DNA from: Bacteroidales bacterium
GTDB lineage: Bacteria; Bacteroidota; Bacteroidia; Bacteroidales; UBA3824
NCBI GenBank assembly: GCA_017535325.1
Contig: JAFXUC010000086.1
Span: 1-37,490, forward strand
Length of the DNA: 37,490 nucleotides
Direction: 5' to 3'
This document shows, piece after piece, positions 26,192 through 32,477 of this stretch. The position numbers and the translations under genes are program-made. Within the stretch, counting starts at the first letter, position 1, and each line of letters starts with the position of its first letter. The notes beneath the pieces are model-generated. The model did not search any database, was not told the origin of the DNA, and saw only the letters and a program-made list of their open reading frames with translations.

Positions 26192-26221
26192 CAAAATTAA
26201 CAAAAACTATACAAAAAACAA
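26192..26221 (-). promoter_or_regulatory. Candidate promoter of the GH5 gene
   Basis: The minus strand has TTG at 26221-26219, a 19-base spacer, then TAATTTTG (26199-26192). This fits the Bacteroidetes -33/-7 pattern and places the start about 40 bases before the ATG. Confidence 0.6.
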
Positions 26222-26260
26222 TATTTTTGACATTTTTTTTCTTTTTCGTTTTTTTTTTTA

Positions 26261-26268
26261 TAGATTTG
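26261..26268 (+). promoter_or_regulatory. Candidate -7 box for the toxin-antitoxin pair
   Basis: TAGATTTG matches TAnnTTTG, only 14 bases before the antitoxin ATG, implying a very short leader. It is preceded by a long T tract; no -33 TTTG at the usual spacing. Confidence 0.45.
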
Positions 26269-26282
26269 CAAAAAAAATAATT

Positions 26283-26588
26283 ATGGCAGCAGCAACAGCA
26301 CAAGCAGCGACAGCGGCGGAAATATATTCAACGCCTATGTCAGCCTACATAGACATAATGAAGTCAATGAACCGCAAAGACAAAGAAATTGTGGTTGCGT
26401 TTTTGTTGGAATTATTAAAAGAAACACCAGAACCGTTTCCTAAAAAGTCCAACTTAGAAATAATCAAAGAAAAATATAAATTCTTAACTATTTCCAAAGA
26501 GACAAAAGAACTTTTAGACGGCTTAACTTTAACAAAAGACGATTTAAAAGACGAAAGAACCCGTTACATTTTAGGATTGGACAAATGA
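26283..26588 (+). CDS. Putative antitoxin partner of the PIN-domain toxin
   Basis: A 101-aa protein that I cannot assign to a named antitoxin family. The first 13 residues are almost all Ala/Thr (MAAATAQAATAAE). A helical segment with SAYIDIMKSMNRKDKEIVVAFLLELLKE (written here as its two halves SAYIDIMKSMN and KDKEIVVAFLL) follows, then a charged C-terminus with LTKDDLKDERTRYILGLDK. The layout, an N-terminal helical DNA-binding or dimer part and a charged tail next to a PIN toxin, fits type II antitoxins. The stop overlaps the toxin start by 4 bases (ATGA), strong support for a paired module. The true start may be M19 (26337) if the Ala-rich leader is not translated. Confidence 0.72.
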   Translation: MAAATAQAATAAEIYSTPMSAYIDIMKSMNRKDKEIVVAFLLELLKETPEPFPKKSNLEIIKEKYKFLTISKETKELLDGLTLTKDDLKDERTRYILGLDK

Positions 26589-27028
26589 AAAAGATATTTC
26601 TTGATACAAATATTTTACTTGACTTCTTAGAAAACAACAGGGTCAACCGCGTATATGCGGAAGTAATCGTCGAACTTGCAAAAACGGGAAGTATCAGTTT
26701 GTTTGCTTCGTATCTCTCGTTTGCAAATATGGCTTACATCCTAAGAAAAAAGCCACAAAACGAATTACTAAGGCTTCTAACCATGGCGAAAAATGTATGC
26801 TCGGTTTTACCATGCGATTCAGCACAACTTGAAGAAGGATTAAAAACCCCGTCAAAAGATTTTGAAGACATGCTGCAATATCAATGCGCAAAAGCCGCCG
26901 TATGCGATGTTATTGTTACAAACAACAAACAAGACTTCGACGGCTTGAACGCTCTGCCGGTATTTACGGCGGAAGAATTTCTTTTGGATTTTATTCCGGA
27001 AAAAGGAAACAATGCGGAAGCAAATTAA
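26585..27028 (+). CDS. PIN-domain ribonuclease toxin (VapC-like)
   Basis: A 147-aa PIN-domain protein, probably an Mg-dependent endoribonuclease toxin. FLDTNILLDFL at 5-15 provides the first catalytic Asp (D7). KDFEDMLQYQCA at 91-102 and CDVIVTNNKQDF at 107-118 give the later acidic residues (D95, D108, D117). The second acidic position of classical VapC is less obvious, falling in the YLSFANMAYI helix. It overlaps the preceding small gene by 4 bases, the usual arrangement in vapBC pairs. Its stop overlaps that of the convergent TPM-domain gene. RNA target unknown. Confidence 0.9.
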   Translation: MKKIFLDTNILLDFLENNRVNRVYAEVIVELAKTGSISLFASYLSFANMAYILRKKPQNELLRLLTMAKNVCSVLPCDSAQLEEGLKTPSKDFEDMLQYQCAKAAVCDVIVTNNKQDFDGLNALPVFTAEEFLLDFIPEKGNNAEAN

Positions 27029-27038
27029 AAACTTCCGC
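27014..27038. terminator. Possible bidirectional terminator hairpin at overlapping convergent ends
   Basis: GCGGAAG at 27014-27020 and CTTCCGC at 27032-27038 are perfect complements around an 11-base AT-rich loop that contains the overlapping stop codons of the PIN toxin and the TPM-domain gene. There is no proper T tract, so termination efficiency is uncertain. Confidence 0.45.
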
Positions 27039-27870
27039 CTGAATGTCCGCCGCCTGACGAACTGCGTCCGCCGTGCGAAGAACCCGAACTCTTCGGAGAA
27101 TAAGTCTTAGTCGTAAACGTTTTGACAAAATCCGTGCGGTTTTGGGTCAGTTTGAACGAGCCTTCCTTTTTATAACTATTTGCACTCGTGGCAAGATGTT
27201 TCAGTTTGTATTTCGAGATGTGAGCACCCCAGAATATAAGACCAAAAATCACGGCAAATATCAGACATTTCCAAAACGGAAACGAAATTTCATACAAATA
27301 ATCCTCCTCAACATGCTCTATAAACCACATTATATCACCGTAATAATTACCGGCATTATAAAGTGGTTTCATTTCCGGTCCGTAATATTCAAGTTTTGAA
27401 CCCATGAAATACATGTCATAAAGGCTGCCCGCATCAAAAATGGAATGATGCGCACTCACTTCCGGGTCTGTGTTCAGAAGCAGCATTACACCGTCCCGCT
27501 TGAAATCGTTGTAATCGTAAAAGTCGTGAATAAAAGACTCCTGAGACGTAAAACCGCCAAACGAATGCCATTCGACTCCGTTTACAATCACGATTGCAAT
27601 GTCAATCCCCGTCTTGTTGACAAACTCACGGCAACGCTTTTGAAGATCCCTGCGGTGCGACTCCGAAAGCAGTTCCGCATAATCATAAATCTTGTACGAC
27701 GTATCAACGTATGGCGTTGCAAGAACGTAATCTATGTTTTGAGACGTTACTGGAAATTTGGTTACGCGGGGATTGCTCTCGCTTCTCTCTCCTTTTGAAT
27801 ATCTGTCAGTCTGACCAAAAACTACTGAACTGACGAAAATCAAGAGTATAATTGAAAATATTTTTTTCAT
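27025..27870 (-). CDS. TPM-domain membrane protein (YgcG-like)
   Basis: A 281-aa protein with a signal peptide (MKKIFSIILLIFVSSVVFGQ). A TPM domain (about 60-180) carries YAELLSESHRRDLQKRC, TGIDIAIVIVNG and KRDGVMLLLNTD. A transmembrane segment lies near 200-220 (FPFWKCLIFAVIFGLIFWGA), and a Ser/Gly-rich tail ends GGGHSGGSF. TPM proteins place a periplasmic or extracytoplasmic domain before a membrane helix and occur with photosystem repair or unknown envelope functions. Here the gene follows a membrane zinc-ribbon gene by 18 bases, a recurring partnership in bacteria. The biochemical role is unknown. Confidence 0.85.
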   Translation of the reverse strand: MKKIFSIILLIFVSSVVFGQTDRYSKGERSESNPRVTKFPVTSQNIDYVLATPYVDTSYKIYDYAELLSESHRRDLQKRCREFVNKTGIDIAIVIVNGVEWHSFGGFTSQESFIHDFYDYNDFKRDGVMLLLNTDPEVSAHHSIFDAGSLYDMYFMGSKLEYYGPEMKPLYNAGNYYGDIMWFIEHVEEDYLYEISFPFWKCLIFAVIFGLIFWGAHISKYKLKHLATSANSYKKEGSFKLTQNRTDFVKTFTTKTYSPKSSGSSHGGRSSSGGGHSGGSF

Positions 27871-27888
27871 TTTTTTCCTCCTTTTTTG

Positions 27889-28956
27889 TTAAAAGAAAAG
27901 ATAATCAACCAACGCACCGATGCCGAAACCCAATGCAATCAGAAACAAAAGGAACATTATTGACTTTTTAGGATCAATAGGTATATCGCCGACGATTTTT
28001 CCCGTCTGACCGTTCATCGCAAAAGTATGAGCCTTGCCGTTTACAAAAGTATTGAGCATCCAAACCGGCAATAAGGCATACTCAACTTTATCTATCGAAC
28101 AATTAATCCTTTCGGTCGGCGATATAAGAGAGCCTTTAATCGTGGAATACAATGACTCTTTCAAAGAATTGTTCATTCTGAGACTTGCGCGTTTTTCGTC
28201 GCTCTCGGCTCCGACATCATACTTCTCTGACAAAAAGCCCGACAGATAAGAATAGTTGAACGGCTCCAACTCGTCAAGTTTGAACGGCTCGATTGAGTCC
28301 ATCAAATCGTCGTCAAACTTTTCGCTGCCGTCGGCGGGAACTTTTTCAAAAGCCTCGCTTCCGGCTCTGAGTTCGTGGTAAACGTCGGTCTTCGTATAAA
28401 TGTAATCTCCTGAACGCCAAGATGTTTTATCGTGTCTTTCGCCTTCTATCAAACCCTGCGAAAAACCGTCATAAAGCCAAAACGGAATATAAACGCCCGT
28501 TATTTTCTCGATGTTTTCCTGTTTGCCGAACTCACTCGGCGCGAGAAAACGTCCTTTTCTCAGACCGTTATAAGCAGCGATTGCGTCGTCCTTGGTTTTT
28601 GAAAACGGAATTATGTATTTCGGACGGAATTTTCCTTCGAGCCTCGATTTCAAAATGCCGGTGCTGCCGCAATAAACGCAGAATGTTGACGAGGTGTTCT
28701 GGTCGGCAACCATTTCCGCGCCGCAGTTTTGACAGCGGTAAAGATTAAGTTCAGGCTGATCTTCCGGAATTTCTGTATCTTCCTTATATTCAGGCTTTTT
28801 AATATCAATATCGGCATCGGACTTCTGGGCGGTGAGTTCCAAAATCTGCTCCCGCGTAAATTCCGACCCGCAATAAGTACATTTCCAAAGCCGCTTTTCG
28901 GCATCGTAGGGCAACGACGAATTGCAACTTGGGCATTTTAATACGGTTGTCTCCAT
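27889..28956 (-). CDS. Double zinc-ribbon membrane protein
   Basis: A 355-aa protein beginning with two zinc ribbons: C8, C11, C26, C29 and C75, C78, C93, C96 (CPSC/CTYC and CQNC/CVYC). A mixed region follows, with PKYIIPFSKTKDDAIAAY and GVYIPFWLYDG, the latter resembling membrane-protein assembly domains. One C-terminal transmembrane helix (IMFLLFLIALGFGIGALVDY) ends the protein. There is no signal peptide, so the ribbons face the cytoplasm. It leads a two-gene unit with the TPM-domain gene. Similar proteins are annotated as TFIIB-type zinc-ribbon or helicase-associated proteins without proven function. Confidence 0.85.
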   Translation of the reverse strand: METTVLKCPSCNSSLPYDAEKRLWKCTYCGSEFTREQILELTAQKSDADIDIKKPEYKEDTEIPEDQPELNLYRCQNCGAEMVADQNTSSTFCVYCGSTGILKSRLEGKFRPKYIIPFSKTKDDAIAAYNGLRKGRFLAPSEFGKQENIEKITGVYIPFWLYDGFSQGLIEGERHDKTSWRSGDYIYTKTDVYHELRAGSEAFEKVPADGSEKFDDDLMDSIEPFKLDELEPFNYSYLSGFLSEKYDVGAESDEKRASLRMNNSLKESLYSTIKGSLISPTERINCSIDKVEYALLPVWMLNTFVNGKAHTFAMNGQTGKIVGDIPIDPKKSIMFLLFLIALGFGIGALVDYLFF

Positions 28957-29010
28957 TTTTTCACAATTATAGTTTAGTTAAAAATATACCACAATGATAA
29001 TACCAAACGC

Positions 29011-29018
29011 CAAAATTA
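29011..29018 (-). promoter_or_regulatory. Candidate -7 box for the zinc-ribbon/TPM unit
   Basis: The minus strand reads TAATTTTG here, about 55 bases before the zinc-ribbon ATG at 28956 and just past the end of the lamin-tail gene. The -33 element is weak. Confidence 0.45.
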
Positions 29019-29028
29019 AACTATTTTT

Positions 29029-31212
29029 TTAATTTTTTGCACCTATAACGCAAATTTTTTTATAATTTTTTGCCCCGCCGTATTGATTGGCGGTCTTGAT
29101 TAACACCACATAAATTCCTGTTTTACAACGGTTTCCGCCCTCATCAAGACCGTCCCACGAAACTTTTTCATTTTTTGCGGCAACAAGGTTGTCTGCCAAA
29201 GTCTTTTTCAAACGTCCCTTGTCGTCATAAACCGAAATGTTAAGCGCGGTTTCAGAAGTTTTGAAATTGAATACAAGCGTAAACATTTTGTCCTCGTCAA
29301 GCGGCGTAAACAACTGATTTTCAACAGTTATCTCATCTTCGTATTCTAAGGAGATTTCGGGCTGAAAAATTTCTGCGCGGGAATTTTCCCTGCCCGGCGT
29401 TGCAAAACCGTAACTTTCAGAGGCCGACTGCCAAGTGTCAGAATCCTGAAAATCAACTCTTTCCAACGAAACGCCGTCCTGATTGCTTAAAAACTTGTTA
29501 TGAAAACTTTTTGAATAACAAACCGAATCCAAAGTGATACCGTCAATATTTTTTAAGACAAGAACGCCTTCTTTTTCGTCAAGCGTAGGAAACTTTTTGT
29601 TCTGTATAAATAATCCGCCGCAATTATAATTTGTCTGAATGTCCAAACTGTCAGGGGTCAAAACAGCGTATTCTCTCGGAGAAAGAAACAGAAAATCGTT
29701 TACGGTGCAGGATTTTTCGGTCGTTAAACTGTTGAAACTCAAACCATAAAGCAAAAAATCATAATCAGAATTGTTGTAAAATTCCACGAAACGTTTTCCG
29801 CCTGTTTTCGGGTTAAAAAGTATTTCGTTAATCACAATATCCTGAAATTCAGGCTTTTGATAAACAAATTTTTCCGTAACATTTTCAATCACATTGCAAG
29901 AAAAATTTTGCGCCCTGTTTATTTTTACTTCGTAAGTTTTGCCGCTAAGAAAATCGTCTTCAAAAGTAACTAAAACCGCTTTTTTGTCGGAGGTAATTGC
30001 AAAAGTTTTTTCGATGTCCGCCGAAAGAAGTTCGCTGTTAAACCACACCAAAGCCTGATTTTTATTCACGGCAAAAGTTTTTTCGACTTTTATCCCGCTG
30101 TCGGAACGGACTTTATAAACGGAATTTTTTTCGCCCGGAGTACCGCCTGAAAGATTTTGAGAGGCTTTCCAATTATTCTGTTGATAACAAGTATTTTCGG
30201 GGTCAATCCTTTCCATGGAAAATCCGCCCGACTTTTTGTCATCATCATTATACAAAGAAACGGAATACGTCAACGAATCAAGAATCTTGCCGTCAGCGTT
30301 TTTCAAAGCCAAAAATTTTCCCGAAACCGTAAGTTTGTCAGTATTTATAAATTCGTCGTCTAAAACAAGGTAAGTATTTGATTTTAACCACATTTCAGGA
30401 AGCGTAAACTCGTCCTGACCGATTACGAAAGTATAATTTTTGATATTAAAAGCGTTGCGGGACTTGTTGAAAAGTTCGACGTATTTCTTTTCAGGCAGGG
30501 CAAACGGCGCGGGCGAAACATCTGCCATAATTTCGTTGATAACAATTTCGGAAGGTTTTGCCTGAAAAATTTCAGCCTCGTAATGAATCGGCTTTTCTTC
30601 ATACTTTTGCCAAAACTCCGAAAACTTAAACGCGAACTTTTTTGCGCCCGTTTTGTTGAATTTAAATTTCATCAAGAGATACCCCGCCTGATATTGCGCA
30701 CCGCCGTCATCGTAAACAGTTTCGCCGTTAACAGTCCATACACCTGAAACAGAGCGCGTTACGGTAAAACTTCCTGACGAAAACGCATCCTGAAAAGTAT
30801 AAAGAGTTTCAGTTTTTTTGCCGTTACACCTTATAAATAGAAGTGAATTTTTAACGCCCGTTGCCAAACCGACACCTTCAAAATCCTCATAATCAGTATT
30901 TTCATGGTTTGCTAAGAAAAAAATCTGAAAATTATTATTTCCTGAATTTTTGAAATCCGTTATCAAATCCACCGTCCAAGTAACAGAACCTTTTTCCGTC
31001 GAAAAATCCGTTAACTCCTTATAAATAAAATCAGTACCGTAAACATCGGAATTATGCGTGATAAAACCGTCAGCGGAGGTTGTAAAATTTTCGTTTTCAA
31101 AGTTCCAAGTTTCGGCAGAATTAAAATCAGCGGTCATAAAATCAACATCTTGCGCGGCAGTTTTCAGGACTGTCAACACAAAAAACAAAAAAAAGGAAAA
31201 CTTTGTCCACAT
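29029..31212 (-). CDS. Secreted lamin-tail-domain protein with C-terminal FlgD-like domain
   Basis: A 727-aa exported protein. The signal peptide is MWTKFSFFLFFVLTVLKTAA. An N-terminal beta-rich lectin-like part (about 25-215) follows. Two lamin-tail domains begin PSEIVINEIMADVSPAPF and FQDIVINEILFNPKTGGKRF, each with the EFYN/ELFN and SLERVD-type strands of this fold. The C-terminal ~80 residues (NISVYDDKGRLKKTLADN, WDGLDEGGNRCKTGIYVVLI) match the FlgD_ig-like domain found at the end of many Bacteroidetes surface proteins. It probably sits on or outside the cell surface and may bind polymers or nucleic acid; function unproven. Confidence 0.87.
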   Translation of the reverse strand: MWTKFSFFLFFVLTVLKTAAQDVDFMTADFNSAETWNFENENFTTSADGFITHNSDVYGTDFIYKELTDFSTEKGSVTWTVDLITDFKNSGNNNFQIFFLANHENTDYEDFEGVGLATGVKNSLLFIRCNGKKTETLYTFQDAFSSGSFTVTRSVSGVWTVNGETVYDDGGAQYQAGYLLMKFKFNKTGAKKFAFKFSEFWQKYEEKPIHYEAEIFQAKPSEIVINEIMADVSPAPFALPEKKYVELFNKSRNAFNIKNYTFVIGQDEFTLPEMWLKSNTYLVLDDEFINTDKLTVSGKFLALKNADGKILDSLTYSVSLYNDDDKKSGGFSMERIDPENTCYQQNNWKASQNLSGGTPGEKNSVYKVRSDSGIKVEKTFAVNKNQALVWFNSELLSADIEKTFAITSDKKAVLVTFEDDFLSGKTYEVKINRAQNFSCNVIENVTEKFVYQKPEFQDIVINEILFNPKTGGKRFVEFYNNSDYDFLLYGLSFNSLTTEKSCTVNDFLFLSPREYAVLTPDSLDIQTNYNCGGLFIQNKKFPTLDEKEGVLVLKNIDGITLDSVCYSKSFHNKFLSNQDGVSLERVDFQDSDTWQSASESYGFATPGRENSRAEIFQPEISLEYEDEITVENQLFTPLDEDKMFTLVFNFKTSETALNISVYDDKGRLKKTLADNLVAAKNEKVSWDGLDEGGNRCKTGIYVVLIKTANQYGGAKNYKKICVIGAKN

Positions 31213-31242
31213 ATTTTACTTTTCGGGTAGAATTAGAGAAAA

Positions 31243-32130
31243 CTACAATTTTATAATATCCTCAGCATCAAGACCGGTGGCAGACGCAATTTCTTCAATA
31301 GACATTTTGCCAATTAATTTCAGGGTACGTGCAATTTCTATTGATTGCATTTTTGCACCCTCAGCACGTCCTTCAGCGCGTCCTTCAGCACGTCCTTCAG
31401 CGCGTCCTTCAGCCATACTCATTTCCCTTACTGTTTTATCCCTATCGTTGCGCAAAAATTCCATTCCCCAAAAACCATCATAATAGCCGCGTTCTTCATC
31501 CGTCAGATTAAGACAGAGTTCCAACGCTTCTTTTACTTCGGCATTTTCGAGCATAGCGTCGGAGATATTTTCCTCTCCGGTCTTTGCGTTAATAGAAACA
31601 AGAAATTCCTGCCATAACTTCAACATCTTCCGCTGAGCATAATTTTCAGGCTTAAACTTCGGCAACTCCACACAGACAATTTCAATACCTCTTATTACAT
31701 GACCGGGATTATCAACCTCAGACATACAATAACGGTGATAATTTTTTTCTGTGCCTATTTGATAAATATCGTTGAGCAGATTGACGGAAAAAACTCGCTT
31801 AACCTTGTAATGTTCTTCTCCTTTGGAATAAAGTGTCGCATAAACTTTTGCACAATTGTACAGCACACGGCGCAAAAAATCCGAAGACCAATACATCTGC
31901 ATCTCAACGATGAAATAATCTCCGTTACCGTCCTTACAACGGACATCAACAACGCTATTACGCTTGTCGCCCATAATCGGCAGAATTTCTGACGGTTCAT
32001 ACTCAATGCTGTCTATCCGATCTTTGCCGTCTAACTGCAAAACTGCGTTCAACAGACTAATTGTTAAATTCGGATGCGTACCGAACACTTTTTTAAAAAC
32101 AACGTCGGTTTTAGGATCATAATACCGCAT
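31243..32130 (-). CDS. Rpn-family PD-(D/E)XK nuclease (recombination-promoting nuclease/putative transposase)
   Basis: A 295-aa member of the PDDEXK_2/Rpn family, DNA endonucleases that promote RecA-independent recombination in characterised E. coli relatives. YDPKTDVVFKKVFGTHP opens the domain, and D62 with E76 and Q78 (VVDVRCKDG and FIVEMQMYW) form the active site. The C-terminus is a linker of AEGR repeats from four 12-base units, then a helix ending EIASATGLDAEDIIKL. ATG at 32130 (MRYYDPKTD) is used; an upstream TTG is unlikely. It has a well-formed promoter of its own and sits beside a MITE-like element and a divergent ATPase-nuclease gene. Confidence 0.92.
   Translation of the reverse strand: MRYYDPKTDVVFKKVFGTHPNLTISLLNAVLQLDGKDRIDSIEYEPSEILPIMGDKRNSVVDVRCKDGNGDYFIVEMQMYWSSDFLRRVLYNCAKVYATLYSKGEEHYKVKRVFSVNLLNDIYQIGTEKNYHRYCMSEVDNPGHVIRGIEIVCVELPKFKPENYAQRKMLKLWQEFLVSINAKTGEENISDAMLENAEVKEALELCLNLTDEERGYYDGFWGMEFLRNDRDKTVREMSMAEGRAEGRAEGRAEGRAEGAKMQSIEIARTLKLIGKMSIEEIASATGLDAEDIIKL
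31362..31409. repeat. 12-bp tandem repeat, four units in alternating pairs, in the Rpn gene
   Basis: Units CAGCACGTCCTT and CAGCGCGTCCTT alternate twice, so the array also reads as a 24-base unit duplicated. On the minus strand it encodes AEGR repeats. In-frame expansion or contraction is possible. Confidence 0.96.
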
Positions 32131-32165
32131 AATCAATTAAAGTTTATGGTTATATATTCGGTCAG

Positions 32166-32197
32166 CAAAGATAAAAACTATTATTTGAAATTACAAA
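32166..32197 (-). promoter_or_regulatory. Promoter of the Rpn-family nuclease gene
   Basis: On the minus strand TTTG (32197-32194), a 20-base spacer and TATCTTTG (32173-32166) fit the full Bacteroidetes TTTG/TAnnTTTG consensus, 36 bases before the ATG. It is the best promoter in the window. Confidence 0.75.
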
Positions 32198-32225
32198 AAA
32201 AATCTTTGCCCCTTGTTGAATATAA

Positions 32226-32433
32226 GAACCTGTTTAATTTTTTTAAAAAACAATTTTTATAATTTCCTTTTCCTTTCTTTGCTATCTAAAATTAATTTTA
32301 TACTTTTGTACTGGTCATCAGTAAGGGATGTAGGATATTTTGTCATGTTTTATTTTTATGGACATTAAAAAATATTCAAAAATTTTGCCAACTTACTGAT
32401 TTTTAATTGTTTAATTAAATTTTAAACAGCTTC
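32226..32433. mobile_element. MITE-like remnant of an IS5-type insertion sequence
   Basis: The ends form imperfect terminal inverted repeats. The left reads GAACCTGTTTAA from 32226 and the right, on the minus strand from 32433, reads GAAGCTGTTTAA, with partial similarity further in. TAA flanks both sides (32223-32225 and 32434-32436), a 3-bp target duplication of the TNA type known for some IS5 members. Inside, the minus strand keeps the first 29 codons of a transposase. The 347-base gene-free interval 32131-32477 is filled by this element and the two flanking promoters. Confidence 0.78.
32257..32346 (-). pseudogene. Truncated IS5-type transposase, N-terminal 29 codons
   Basis: From ATG at 32346 to TAA at 32257-32259 the minus strand encodes MTKYPTSLTDDQYKSIKLIL and then DSKERKRKL. 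The KYPT-LTD-Q--I start and ERKRK are hallmarks of the N-terminal domain (DUF4096) of IS5-type transposases. The catalytic DDE domain is missing, so the element cannot move itself. Confidence 0.78.
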
Positions 32434-32447
32434 TAAAAAGGAAACCG

Positions 32448-32455
32448 TATCTTTG
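32448..32455 (+). promoter_or_regulatory. Candidate -7 box of the ATPase-nuclease gene
   Basis: TATCTTTG matches TAnnTTTG, 23 bases before the ATG at 32478. The expected -33 position falls inside the right end of the MITE-like element, where no TTTG is seen. Confidence 0.6.
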
Positions 32456-32477
32456 TGAAATAAAAAAATATTTGACC

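Noticed and set aside
29029..31212. Type IX secretion sorting domain on the lamin-tail protein
   Set aside because: The C-terminus looks FlgD-like, but I see no clear T9SS sorting signature and no T9SS genes in the window.
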